Numbered from the stretch's first letter, positions 18,506 to 27,988 are shown. The stretch: DNA of 64,000 nucleotides from Polaribacter filamentus (GCF_002943715.1 NZ_MQUA01000014.1:538407-602406); one strand, 5' to 3'. The notes: generated by a model not told the origin, from the sequence alone. A program made the numbers and translations.

Positions 18506-19237
18506 TGGAAATTAATTACAACAAGAACGCGTGATTTCTTAAAAAATTATTAAGGTCCAACACTTGAAAAAGAAGGTTTAAGTGATAAAAACATTGTTGT
18601 TTGGGATCATAATAGAGATTTAATTTCAGAAAGAGCAAACACTATTTTTGAAGATCCAGAAGCATCAAAATATGCTTGGGGAATAGGTTTTCACTGGTAT
18701 GAAACTTGGACAGGTGGTTTGCCTAAATATGATAATTTTAAAAATATAAATGAATCTTTTCCATCAAAAAATATGCTTTTTACAGAAGGTTGTGTAGAGG
18801 GATTTGATTCAGAAAAGTTACAGTTTTGGCCAAATGCAGAACGTTATGGAAATTCTATGATAAATGATTATAATAGCGGAGTTGTTGGTTGGACAGATTG
18901 GAATATTTTATTAGATGAAAGAGGTGGTCCTAATCACGTTCAGAATTTTTGCTTTGCACCCATTCACGCAAATACAAAAACAGGCGAATTAATATACACA
19001 CCAACTTATTATTATATTGGTCATTTTTCGAAATTTATAAAACCGGGTGCTTTACGAGTAAGCACAACAACAAGTAGAAGTGTCATTGAAAGTACTTCCT
19101 TTAAAAATAAAGACGGAAAAATTGTAACAGTAGTTATGAATAAAACGGATACTAAAATTGAATATAAATTGACCATTGGTAGCAGTGAAACCATAGTAGA
19201 AATCGCTCCACGTGCAATGCAAACATTAATTTACTAA
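18506..19237 (+). pseudogene. 5'-truncated GH30 glycosidase remnant
   Basis: The reading frame encodes the C-terminal half of a GH30 beta-glucosidase/glucosylceramidase-like enzyme: GPTLEKEGLSDKN, NIVVWDHNRD, GIGFHWYETWTGG, the nucleophile in MLFTEGCVEG, GVVGWTDWN and NHVQNFCFAPI. Full family members are near 480 residues, so about half is missing. Within the surviving part, TAA at 18551-18553 replaces an expected Leu (RDFLKNY-stop-GPTLEKEG). Upstream of about 18506 the homology ends abruptly, 175 bp after the copper operon terminator. Truncation plus nonsense codon make loss of function likely. A short product from a TTG at 18719 is possible but would lack much of the barrel. Confidence 0.82.
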
Positions 19238-19266
19238 ACTTACTTTTTTTAAATTTAACATTGATT

Positions 19267-20811
19267 ATGAATAATAAGAACTACACTATTTTTATAAGTT
19301 TTATAGTGGCATTAGGAGGTTTCCTTTTTGGTTTTGATGCAGGAATTATTTCTGGAGTGATGTCTTTTGCGGGCCCTGAATTTAATTTAAGTGAACTGCA
19401 ATCTGGTTGGGTTGTAAGTGCTCCTTCATTTGCCGCGATGTTTGCAATGTTATTTTCAGGAAGAATAAGTGATAGTATAGGAAGAAAAAAAACCCTCATT
19501 TTTGTAGCTTTTCTATATGCAATTTCAGCTTTATTGTCTGCAATTGCACCTTCTTATGAAATGCTTTATATCGCAAGAATGATTGGAGGCTTGGCATTTG
19601 GAGCTGCTTTGGTGTTAGCGCCAATTTATATTGCAGAAATTTCGACAGCAGAAAATAGGGGGAAGTTAGTTTCATTGCAACAACTAAATATTGTTTTTGG
19701 TTTTTTTGCAGCTTTTTTAAGTAACTACTTTTTCAATAAATACAATACATTAGCTAGCTCATTTTTAACAGATGAAACTGTTTGGAGATGGATGTTGGGT
19801 GTAGAGTTAATTCCTGCAGTATGCTATTTTGTTTTATTATTTTTTGTTCCTAAAAGTCCACGTTGGTTGTACTTAAAAGAAAATTTTGAAGAAGCAGAAA
19901 AAGTTTTAAATCAGATTCATGGTGCAGAAAGAGGCGGTATAGAAATAGCTGCCATAGAAAAAAATATACATGCTGATAAAAATAAATCGGATTTAAAAAT
20001 AAAAGATTTATTAAAACCATCCCTGCGTTTTATTTTAGTAATTGGTTTAGTTGTGGGAGTTCTTCAGCAGATTACGGGTATCAACGCAGTCTATTTTTAT
20101 GCAACGTCTATATTTAAGCAAACTGGTATTGGAACGGATGCTGCTTTTTCATCAGGAGTTTTATTAAGTACTATATCTGTAATTTTCACTTTTGTTGCAA
20201 TCTATTTAATTGATAGAATGGGCAGAAGACCTTTGTTATTGATTGGTACAGCAGGTATTTCTGTAAGTTTATTGTTATGTGCTTACAGTTTTAAGAATGC
20301 AACATATCAATTATCCGCAGAAAAAATTAATCAATTTGAGTTTGTAGAATCTCAGAAATTACTGCCATTTGCAGCTAAAATTTATGAGAACGATCTTGAT
20401 TTTAAAAACGAAATAAAATCAGTTTTAGGAAATCAAGTATATAGTAAAAACGATGGCGAAATTTTAGAGGCTGCCACGAATATAAATGCGAATCTAGTTT
20501 TAATAGGAATTTTAGGTTTTATTGCATGTTTTGCATTTTCATTGGGCCCAGTAATGTGGGTGTTGTTATCAGAATTATATCCTATAAAATATAGAGGAAT
20601 TGCTATTGGTGTTATTGCGTTTATCAATTCGTTAATAAGTTCTATTGTACAATTAGTTTTTCCATGGGAAATCTCTAATTTAGGAAATGCATTAACTTTC
20701 TTTTTGTTTGGTGCGATTGCCTTCATTGGCTTTTTTGTGATGTTAAAAATAGTGCCAGAAACCAAAGGGAAATCTTTGGAAGAGTTAGAAAGGGAGTTGG
20801 TTAAAGATTAG
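19267..20811 (+). CDS. MFS sugar porter (sugar/H+ symporter)
   Basis: A 12-helix major facilitator of the sugar porter family that imports monosaccharide across the inner membrane. Family marks are GGFLFGFDAGIISG, GRISDSIGRKK, PKSPRWLYLKEN, QQITGINAVYFYATSIF, DRMGRRPLL and the C-terminal PETKGKSLEELE. The ATG at 19267 is preferred to a TTG at 19261. It has a larger loop between helices 9 and 10 (about residues 350-400) than short bacterial porters. It follows the GH30 remnant by 29 bp, consistent with a former glycan-use cluster. Confidence 0.92.
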   Translation: MNNKNYTIFISFIVALGGFLFGFDAGIISGVMSFAGPEFNLSELQSGWVVSAPSFAAMFAMLFSGRISDSIGRKKTLIFVAFLYAISALLSAIAPSYEMLYIARMIGGLAFGAALVLAPIYIAEISTAENRGKLVSLQQLNIVFGFFAAFLSNYFFNKYNTLASSFLTDETVWRWMLGVELIPAVCYFVLLFFVPKSPRWLYLKENFEEAEKVLNQIHGAERGGIEIAAIEKNIHADKNKSDLKIKDLLKPSLRFILVIGLVVGVLQQITGINAVYFYATSIFKQTGIGTDAAFSSGVLLSTISVIFTFVAIYLIDRMGRRPLLLIGTAGISVSLLLCAYSFKNATYQLSAEKINQFEFVESQKLLPFAAKIYENDLDFKNEIKSVLGNQVYSKNDGEILEAATNINANLVLIGILGFIACFAFSLGPVMWVLLSELYPIKYRGIAIGVIAFINSLISSIVQLVFPWEISNLGNALTFFLFGAIAFIGFFVMLKIVPETKGKSLEELERELVKD

Positions 20812-20829
20812 AAAAATAAAACATCCTGA

Positions 20830-20987
20830 GGGTCTGTCGCGAAATAACCTGTACATCTATACTTGTTCTTTTGCTATTTTCTTTGTTATAAAATATTCAA
20901 GTAACTAATGCTATTATCACATTTTGTGCCTTGAAAAATAACAAAATTACTTCGCATATTTTGTACACTTTATTTCGTGACGGACCC
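20830..20987. mobile_element. Candidate MITE, 158 bp with 26-bp terminal inverted repeats
   Basis: The left end (20830-20855, beginning GGGTCTGTCGCGAAATAA) and the reverse complement of the right end (20962-20987, beginning GGGTCCGTCACGAAATAA) match at 22 of 26 positions and both finish with TGTACA. The 106-bp centre has no coding potential. No clear target-site duplication is visible. The structure fits a non-autonomous element mobilised in trans; the parent family is not identified. Confidence 0.6.
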
Positions 20988-21089
20988 TAAGACAACTTTT
21001 AGGGAACAATCTAGATACTTTTTCAATTTAGACACAACTTTTAAGATTGAATCTTGAAATAGTGTATATTTATATCTCGTTATATAAAT

Positions 21090-21763
21090 ATGAATAAACT
21101 ATTCTTTTTTTCTTTTTTGTGTTCTTTATAACCAATATATACTCGCAAAAAGATTCTTTACAATTAGGCGATAGCTATGCCGATGATCAAATTTATGCAG
21201 CTATTACATATGCACAATTTAGTAATCAGCCTTCAAGTATTGCAAGGAGTAGATTTTCTTACGCACTATCAACCGGTTTTTTAAAAGATTTTATCCTTAA
21301 TAAAAAAGGTACTATTTCATTTGCGGCCGGAGTTGGTTATGGGTATGACTTTTTTAACCACGAATTAAAAGTATCAGAAACGAACAATAATACATTTTTT
21401 GATACATCAGCAAATACGAGTTCTAATGTTTTTAAAGCGCATAATTTAGAGTTTCCTTTAGAAATTAGGTGGAGAACCTCGAATGCCAAGAAATACGATT
21501 TTTGGCGAATTTACACAGGTATAAAGTTTTTATATAATATATCTAATACTTTTCAGTTTACAGAAAATGCCACAGATTTTAAGTATAAAAATGTTTCTGC
21601 ATATCGAAAATTACAATATGGTTTAACATTTTCTGCAGGTTATACAGAGTTTAACGCGTACCTTTTTTATAGTTTAACTCCTGTTTTTGAGAACGCAACC
21701 ATTAACGGGGAAAACATCAATACTCAAATCTTAAAGTTTGGATTGATTTTCTATATTCTATAA
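21090..21763 (+). CDS. Outer membrane beta-barrel protein, frameshifted in signal peptide
   Basis: The ATG at 21090 starts MNKLFFFS but leaves frame after 13 codons. The main frame, open from a GTG at 21119, encodes the rest of a signal peptide (VFFITNIYSQ) and about 195 residues of alternating beta strands, ending FGLIFYIL, typical of small PorT/OmpW-like barrels. Adding one T to the T7 run at 21105-21111 joins the two into a perfect signal peptide. The cause may be a sequencing undercall, a real mutation, or slippage at the T7-C-T6 tract. Function unknown. It converges with and overlaps the next gene by 6 bp. Confidence 0.6.
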
Positions 21764-22357
21764 AAGATAGAACATACTTAAAGAAGATAAAATTCCTATA
21801 AAAAAACCAATGTAAATTTCTTTAGTTGTGTGTGCTTTTAGATTTAAGCGAGCACTTGCTAATAAACCTGCAACTAAAAATAGGAGTATTATTACAATTA
21901 AAAAAGATTGAGAATAGAGATTGCTTAAAATCATAAAAAAACCTATCGGAATTCCCAATGAAAATAAGTGTATACTGGCTCTTACTTTAAAATAGAACAG
22001 CGTATAAATAAGGAACAAGCCCAAAGATGTTGAATAAAAAAGTAAGCCTAAATCTTTTAAATTTGCAATAGTATTTAAAGTGTTTCCTAGTGCATAGAAT
22101 AAGGTAATCATCAAAGCAAGAGGTAATTTACGGTCTTTTATGTTTTCTGTTTGATAACTTTTTATGATTTTTAATTTTTTTAAAAAAACTAGAATCAACA
22201 AAGGAATTAAATAAGTTACTAAAAAAATTAGACTTAAAATAGTGAGTTTTTGATTGCTTATAAAGTTATTTGGAATCAATAAAAAATACAACATTACTCC
22301 AATTGTAGGAATCACAATTGGATGTAAAATTACAGATAAGAATTTATAAAAACGCAC
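21758..22357 (-). CDS. PAP2-like integral membrane protein
   Basis: A 199-residue protein with about six hydrophobic helices. RLNLKAHTTKEIYIGFFIG resembles the second motif of membrane PAP2 phosphatases (usually SGHS...), but the first and third catalytic motifs are not evident, so I do not assign phosphatase activity. Translation begins with GTG whose first base is shared with the rpoN stop codon (TAGTG), implying coupling to rpoN. Confidence 0.6.
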   Translation of the reverse strand: MRFYKFLSVILHPIVIPTIGVMLYFLLIPNNFISNQKLTILSLIFLVTYLIPLLILVFLKKLKIIKSYQTENIKDRKLPLALMITLFYALGNTLNTIANLKDLGLLFYSTSLGLFLIYTLFYFKVRASIHLFSLGIPIGFFMILSNLYSQSFLIVIILLFLVAGLLASARLNLKAHTTKEIYIGFFIGILSSLSMFYLL

Positions 22358-23820
22358 TAAATTTCTTTTCTTAAACGTGCCACAGGTATATCTAATTGCT
22401 CACGATATTTTGCAATAGTTCTTCTTGCTATCGGATATCCTTTTTCTTTTAAAATTGCCGCTAATTTCTCATCAGTCAGAGGTTTTTTCTTGTTTTCTTC
22501 AGTAATAACGGTCTCTAAAATTTTCTTAATTTCTTTGGTTGATACATCTTCTCCTTGGTCATTCTTCATAGATTCCGAAAAGAATTCTTTAATTAATTTT
22601 GTGCCATAAGGTGTAGAAACGTATTTACTATTGGCAACTCTGGAAACCGTGGAAACGTCCATTTTTATTTGATCTGCAATATCTTTTAAAATCATTGGTT
22701 TCAACTTGAGTTCGTCACCAGTTAAAAAGTAGTCGTATTGATACTGCATAATCGAATTCATAGTAACTAAAAGTGTTTGCTGACGTTGCTTTATAGCGTC
22801 AATAAACCACTTTGCAGAATCTAGTTTTTGTTTGATAAAAAACACGGCATCTTTTTGAGATTTACTTTTTACAGTAGATTCTTGATACCCTTTTAGCATA
22901 TTGTTATATTCCCTAGAAATCTGCATTTCGGGCGCATTTCTTGAGTTTAAAGTTAAATCTAATTCGCCATCTAGAATTTTTATCGAAAAATCAGGAACAA
23001 TTTGTTCTGCAAATTTATTATTACCAGCGTATGAACTTCCAGGTTTTGGATTTAATTTAGATATTTCTGTGTTCACTTCTTTTAATTCGACTTCAGAAAT
23101 ACTATACTTTTCTTGAAGTTTTTTGTAATGTTTTTTTACAAAATGATCGAAGGCATTTTCTAAAATATCGATCGCTAAGCTTCTAATTTTATTTTTATCT
23201 TTCGCTTTTAATTGTATAACTAAACATTCTTTTAAATCTCTTGCGCCAACACCAATTGGATCTAAATTCTGAACCACTTTTCTCAAAACAGCCAGCACCT
23301 TTTCTTCGGATGTAAAGACGTTTTCGGAAAAAGCTAAATCATCTACTAAATCAATAATTTCTCTTCTAATATAGCCGCTATCGTCAATACTACCGACTAG
23401 GAATTCTGCAATTGCACGTTCTTCATCATTAAAATTAAACGTATTTAATTGATCTTTTAAAGACTGATGAAAACTTGTTCCTGCTGCATAAGGCACATTT
23501 TTTTCTTCATCATCCGCAGAATAATTATTGGCTTGCGTTTTATAACTTGGTGTTTCATCATCACTCAAATACTCATCAATATTAATATCGTCTGCGTCAA
23601 TTTTTTCATTGCCATCATCATTGTCATCAAATTCATTAGACAAATCATCATCAATAGAATCAGAATCTTCTTTACCTGTATCCAATGCCGGATTTTCTTC
23701 AATTTCTTGTTTCAAACGTTCTTCAAAAGCTTGTGTAGGCAATTGAATTAACTTCATCAACTGTATTTGTTGTGGAGATAATTTTTGTAAGAGTTTGTAT
23801 TGTAAACTTTGCTTTAGCAT
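22357..23820 (-). CDS. rpoN: RNA polymerase sigma-54 factor
   Basis: A 487-residue sigma-54. The glutamine/leucine-rich activator region is at the N-terminus (SLQYKLLQKLSPQQIQLMKL), followed by an acidic region II (about residues 50-105), the core-binding region (DLNPIGVGARDLKECL-like LDPIGVGARDLKECL), a HTH (DVSTVSRVANSKYV) and the C-terminal RpoN box ARRTIAKYREQL. It directs transcription from -24/-12 promoters with enhancer-binding activators, none of which lies in this window. Confidence 0.97.
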   Translation of the reverse strand: MLKQSLQYKLLQKLSPQQIQLMKLIQLPTQAFEERLKQEIEENPALDTGKEDSDSIDDDLSNEFDDNDDGNEKIDADDINIDEYLSDDETPSYKTQANNYSADDEEKNVPYAAGTSFHQSLKDQLNTFNFNDEERAIAEFLVGSIDDSGYIRREIIDLVDDLAFSENVFTSEEKVLAVLRKVVQNLDPIGVGARDLKECLVIQLKAKDKNKIRSLAIDILENAFDHFVKKHYKKLQEKYSISEVELKEVNTEISKLNPKPGSSYAGNNKFAEQIVPDFSIKILDGELDLTLNSRNAPEMQISREYNNMLKGYQESTVKSKSQKDAVFFIKQKLDSAKWFIDAIKQRQQTLLVTMNSIMQYQYDYFLTGDELKLKPMILKDIADQIKMDVSTVSRVANSKYVSTPYGTKLIKEFFSESMKNDQGEDVSTKEIKKILETVITEENKKKPLTDEKLAAILKEKGYPIARRTIAKYREQLDIPVARLRKEI

Positions 23821-23824
23821 TTAT

Positions 23825-24100
23825 TTAGTCTTGTTTTAAAAACTGTAATAGTAGTTTTGGGTTTTGTCTAGTATCCCAAAAAGCAAGAATGAAAATTTTA
23901 TTAATTTTTACTTTATAAAAGATACAATAATGTTCTAATATAATTGCTTTAACATTTTTCTTAACTGTTGGTTTTCCCATTTCAGGAAATTCTTTTAGCA
24001 ATTTAGTACTCTCTTTTTTATTGATATTTTATTTCTTAGAACACTTTGATGTCTTTTTTCTTAAAGCTTTAGAGGTATATATTATAATTAGTTCATCCAT
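23825..24100 (-). pseudogene. Degraded RelE/ParE-family toxin
   Basis: Pieces of a ParE-like toxin lie in different frames: DELIIIYTSKALRKK at the start, then KKESTKLLKEFPEMGKP, VKAIILEHYCIFYKV and IFILAFWDTRQNP at the end. The C-terminal FWDTRQNP is typical of this family. At least two frame changes and an in-frame TAA after about 23 codons separate the N-terminus from the rest, so a functional toxin is unlikely. Its start overlaps the antitoxin stop by 13 bases, the normal layout for such modules. Confidence 0.7.
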
Positions 24101-24320
24101 TTAGAATCTAACTTTTCAATATCTTCTTCGGAGTATAAACGTCCATATTTTATTTCTTCTTCGCTCCTATTTAACATTTCTAATTGTGCTGAGTTAAAAG
24201 AAATTTTTTCTTCTGATTTTGATGCTTCAAAAATAGTAACAAGTGCACTCAATAATTTTTCATTTTGAGTTGCAACTATTTTTTTAATTAAATTATTTTT
24301 AAACTTTCTAAAGTATCCAT
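24088..24320 (-). pseudogene. Frameshifted antitoxin of the ParE module
   Basis: A 77-residue product would read MDTLESLK, then NNLIKKIVATQNEKLLSAL, ISFNSAQLEMLNRSEEEI and GRLYSEEDIEKLDSKWMN. The acidic C-terminal helix is typical of antitoxins that wrap ParE. The frame breaks in the T5 run at 24296-24300 (A5 on the coding strand); one more A restores it. Because this is a homopolymer change, a sequencing error cannot be excluded, but the partner toxin is independently damaged. Confidence 0.62.
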
Positions 24321-24354
24321 AACAATCAGTTTTTATAAAAATACAAAATTCTTT

Positions 24355-25788
24355 TTAAAACTCAGCATTTTGCGGTGTTCTTGGAAAAGGAATTACGTCT
24401 CTAATATTACTCATTCCCGTTGTAAATTGCACCAAACGTTCAAAACCTAAACCAAAACCAGAATGCACTGCAGTTCCATATTTACGTAAATCTAAATACC
24501 ACCACAATTCTTTTTCGTCGATATTCATGGCTTTCATTTTTTCTAATAAAACATCATAACGCTCTTCTCTTTGAGCTCCACCAACTATTTCTCCAATTCC
24601 TGGAAACAAAACATCCATAGCTCTTACCGTTTGTCCATCATCATTTAAACGCATATAAAATGCTTTGATGTTTGCTGGATAATCAAATAAAATTACTGGA
24701 CATTTAAAATGCTTTTCAACTAAATAACGTTCGTGTTCAGATTGTAAATCTGCTCCCCATTCATTAATTGGATATTGAAATTTCTTCTTTTTATTTGGTT
24801 TTGAATTTCTTAAAATATCGATTGCTTCGGTATAAGAAACACGTTTAAAATTATTTTCAACTACAAAACGTAATTTCTCTAACAGACTCATTTCACTGCG
24901 TTCTGTTTGTGGTTTACTTTTATCTTCTTGCGTTAAACGTTGATCTAAAAATGCTAAATCGTCTTTACAGTTTTTTAAAACATCATTAATTACCGATTTG
25001 ATAAAATCTTCTGCCAAATCCATATTTCCGTCTAAATCCATAAAAGCAACTTCTGGCTCAATCATCCAAAATTCTGCTAAATGGCGCGTTGTATTCGAGT
25101 TTTCTGCTCTAAAAGTTGGTCCAAAAGTATAGGCTTTACCTAAAGCCATTGCAAAAGTTTCTGCTTCTAATTGACCAGAAACCGTTAAGTTGGTTTCTTT
25201 ACCAAAAAAGTCTTTTGAATAATCAATTTTCCCGTCTTCAGTTACAGGGGCTTTATTGTCTTCAAAATTTGTAACTCTAAACATTTCTCCGGCGCCTTCT
25301 GCATCAGAACCTGTAATAATGGGCGTGTTTACATAGTTAAAATCATTTTCTTGAAAATATTTGTGAACTGCAAATGATAGTTTAGAACGAACGCGCATCA
25401 CAGCACTAAAAGTATTTGTTCTAACGCGCAAATGTGCATTTTCTCTTAAAAATTCGAAGCTATGTTTTTTTGGCTGAATAGGATATTCATCAGGATTACA
25501 ATCACCTAAAATTGTAATTTTAGAAACCTGAACTTCAACAGATTGTCCTTTTCCTTGACTTTCTACAATTGTACCTTTTATAGCGATTGCCGCACCTGTT
25601 GTAATTCTTTTTAGAGTAGTTTCATCGGTGTTTTCAAAATCGATAACACATTGTATATTGTTTAAAGTTGAACCATCATTTAAGGCAATAAAACGATTAC
25701 TTCTAAATGTTCTTACCCAACCTTTTAATTCTACTTCTTGTAAAACTGAATCCGATTTTAAAATTTCGGCAACGTTTTTATGTGTCAT
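24355..25788 (-). CDS. asnS: Asparaginyl-tRNA synthetase
   Basis: A 477-residue class IIb synthetase that charges tRNA-Asn. It has an N-terminal OB-fold anticodon-binding domain (KGWVRTFRSNRFIALNDG), motif 2 (FRAENSNTTRHLAEFWMIEPE region), and motif 3 (GFGLGFERLVQF). TPIITGSDAEGAGEMF distinguishes AsnRS from AspRS. Length is normal for bacterial AsnRS. It has its own promoter and is transcribed away from the pseudogene at 25964. Confidence 0.97.
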   Translation of the reverse strand: MTHKNVAEILKSDSVLQEVELKGWVRTFRSNRFIALNDGSTLNNIQCVIDFENTDETTLKRITTGAAIAIKGTIVESQGKGQSVEVQVSKITILGDCNPDEYPIQPKKHSFEFLRENAHLRVRTNTFSAVMRVRSKLSFAVHKYFQENDFNYVNTPIITGSDAEGAGEMFRVTNFEDNKAPVTEDGKIDYSKDFFGKETNLTVSGQLEAETFAMALGKAYTFGPTFRAENSNTTRHLAEFWMIEPEVAFMDLDGNMDLAEDFIKSVINDVLKNCKDDLAFLDQRLTQEDKSKPQTERSEMSLLEKLRFVVENNFKRVSYTEAIDILRNSKPNKKKKFQYPINEWGADLQSEHERYLVEKHFKCPVILFDYPANIKAFYMRLNDDGQTVRAMDVLFPGIGEIVGGAQREERYDVLLEKMKAMNIDEKELWWYLDLRKYGTAVHSGFGLGFERLVQFTTGMSNIRDVIPFPRTPQNAEF

Positions 25789-25835
25789 TTTTTTTGTGTT
25801 TTATTGATTTGCTCTTGAATTTATTTACTGAAATG

Positions 25836-25866
25836 CAAAGATACTTTTTTGCAACAAATTGCGCAA
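25836..25866 (-). promoter_or_regulatory. asnS promoter (Bacteroidota type)
   Basis: On the minus strand TTG (25866-25864) is followed after 20 bp by TATCTTTG (25843-25836), matching TTG-N17..23-TAnnTTTG. It lies 48-78 bp upstream of the asnS start. Confidence 0.6.
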
Positions 25867-25963
25867 TTATCATTTGTCAATAAAACCATAAAGTTATAAG
25901 GAGTTTATAAATTGTTAAAAATTATATCTATTTTTTATATCTATAAAAGTTTTAATACATAGC

Positions 25964-27012
25964 ATGAAAAAGAACTATAAAATTTCTTTTGAAAGAATTT
26001 TACAACAGCTCCAAGCAGATTTAATTGGGAAAGATTCTTATAGAGGTGTTACCTTGACCTACGCCTGGTTAGCTAACAGTTTGGGCACATTTCATTGGGA
26101 TTTACACCCACTTTTTTAGTGGATTATTTCTTTAATATTACAGTATTAAAATCAGCTTTATATGTTTCTATTTTTTTGTTTTTGTTTGAATTATATAATT
26201 TTTTAGGACCATTATTGAGCAAAAGAGAATCGAAATCTGATGTTCTTTTTGTGCAGAACAAGCGCAAATATATTTTTAAACCTAAATGGTTCAATGTCGC
26301 TCTTGAGACGTTTACCAATGTTTGCTTTTTTATTCTAGGAAGCTTTTTGTTCGTTTTTTGTATTCTTAAATTTGATGACAATGTTGTAATAATTGTCCTA
26401 TCCATTTTAACCCTTTATCTAGCGTTTGCAAAAAGGTATTGGTACGTTACCAAAATGTATCAACTTTATGCTAGATTTCCTTTTCAATTTGGATTAAGGC
26501 AGTGGGATTTTACTATAAATTCTTCGGATAAATTAAAAGTAGAGAACTTTTTACAAGGAAAAGGTAACGATAATCATTTATTAATTTTCGGATTTTTAGG
26601 CGCTGTAAAAACAAGTTTAGGGATCGGAATATTAAACGAATTAAGCATGTAAAATAATAGCTGTTTATATGTAAATGCTATCAAAATGTTCAATTATTTT
26701 TTCAAGGATGAAGGTGCTGCGTTAAGCACTTATGAAATTTGGAATTGGAAAACTGCAAATTTTTTAATGATTGATAACATCAATCCGAGAGAACCTATTC
26801 AGGATGAATTAATTTCACCAACAAAACTTTTAAGTTTTATAGGCATGCTAAAGCCCGAAAAAAAGAAAAATGGAGAGCTACTTAAAAATAAAAATATAAT
26901 TTGGGTTTTAGGAAGTAAGCAATCTTTAGATGAAAGTCATATAGATGAATGGAGCGAAATGTTGCTAAAAATAGGAGTAGAAGAACATAAAATTGGTACA
27001 ATAAACTTATAA
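25964..27012 (+). pseudogene. Decayed membrane-anchored P-loop ATPase
   Basis: One original gene of about 350 codons is broken in three ways. (1) ATG at 25964 reads MKKNYKISFERILQQL but shifts frame near the T3 run at 26080-26082; one extra T gives ANSFGHISLGFTPTFL. (2) The Walker A motif reads GFLGAVKTSLG: the conserved glycine before the lysine is Val (26605-26607). (3) TAA at 26650-26652 interrupts the same frame, after which NNSCLYVNAIKMFNYFF continues. N-terminal hydrophobic segments suggest a membrane anchor and FLMIDN is a plausible Walker B. The family is not recognised. Loss of the Walker glycine and a nonsense codon argue for genuine decay. Confidence 0.75.
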
Positions 27013-27023
27013 GGTTAATTGTT

Positions 27024-27753
27024 TTATAGAATATAATTATTGTGCGCAAAACTTATTAAATGCGGTAAGCTTTTTATATCAAACCTTTTGTATAAAGGGA
27101 TAATTCTTTTTTCTGTGGCAGATTGACTAACGTTTAATTTATCAGCAATCTCTTTAAAGGTGAATCCTTTAGCAGCCAATTCTAACGCTTCTTTCTCTTT
27201 TCTAGAAATTCTCAACTCGTTAAATAATTGTTCATTTAAACTTTCTTCAAATCCGGAAGTTTCTGGTCCAAAGGCTGCATATTGCATAATGTTTCCTAAT
27301 TTTCTAGAATGAATTTTTTCTGATATACCTATTAATTCTAAGATGTTACCATCCGAAGATTTATAAACACCAACTCTCGAAAATAGCGGAACAATTTCTC
27401 TGTTTTTATGAATCTTTTCTACCTTAATAGTAAAACTATATTTATTTAAGTTCTCTTTAATATTCTATAAATACTGTAAACCTTTATCGTTTAGTTCATT
27501 GGAAAAAAATAGAGTATCTATTAGAAGTTGAGTTAACAATTTTTAGTAAAGTAATTTCTTCATCTTTGCAGCCTAACATGTCTTCCCAACCATTTGCAAA
27601 TAATATTCTATTTTGATCAAAAGAATAGATGTAAACAGCTTGGCCAACAAATAGAGCTATTTTCTCTCTGTATTCTTTGTAAAAATGATCATTCGCATCA
27701 AAAGGAATATTTGACACTCTGTCTCTAGTATATTCTCCTAATTTATTTTTCAT
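27024..27753 (-). pseudogene. Decayed PAS-LuxR-type transcriptional regulator
   Basis: From ATG at 27753 (MKNKLGEYTRDR) the frame encodes a PAS-like sensor (YIYSFDQNRILFANGWEDML), then shifts in the A7 run at 27503-27509 (one base fewer restores it). TAG at 27465-27467 then interrupts the restored frame (DKGLQYL-stop-NIKENLNKYSF). Downstream the PAS C-terminus (VGVYKSSDGNILELIGISEK) and a LuxR HTH (RKEKEALELAAKGFTFKEIADKLN in two parts) are intact. The frameshift plus nonsense codon make a working regulator unlikely, although the last 87 codons could still be translated as an isolated HTH. Confidence 0.72.
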
Positions 27754-27950
27754 TATATTAAGTACTATAAAACTTAGTGAAAACACAGTTAACAACAATA
27801 TAAATATAGTTTAATTTTGTAAAATAAATACTATTGAAAAAGTAAAAGCATATTGAACAAGAGAAAGTTAAATAAATCGCTATGAAAAAGAATTTATAAA
27901 AACTTTATACAGATTAAGGTTCTTTTATTTCCCAAATCTGAATTGGCTAA

Positions 27951-27985
27951 AAAGCCTTTACTATTTAAAAAATAGTAAAGGCTTT
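27951..27985. terminator. Bidirectional terminator hairpin
   Basis: AAAGCCTTTACTATTT (27951-27966) and its exact complement (27970-27985) form a 16-bp stem with a 3-base loop, with T runs on the right on the plus strand and on the left on the minus strand. It ends the MMPL gene (stop at 27989). Confidence 0.85.
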
Positions 27986-27988
27986 TTT

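Noticed and set aside
23467..23751. Long plus-strand frame opposite rpoN
   Set aside because: Antisense shadow of the acidic region of sigma-54; composition is Ile/Phe-biased with no domain.
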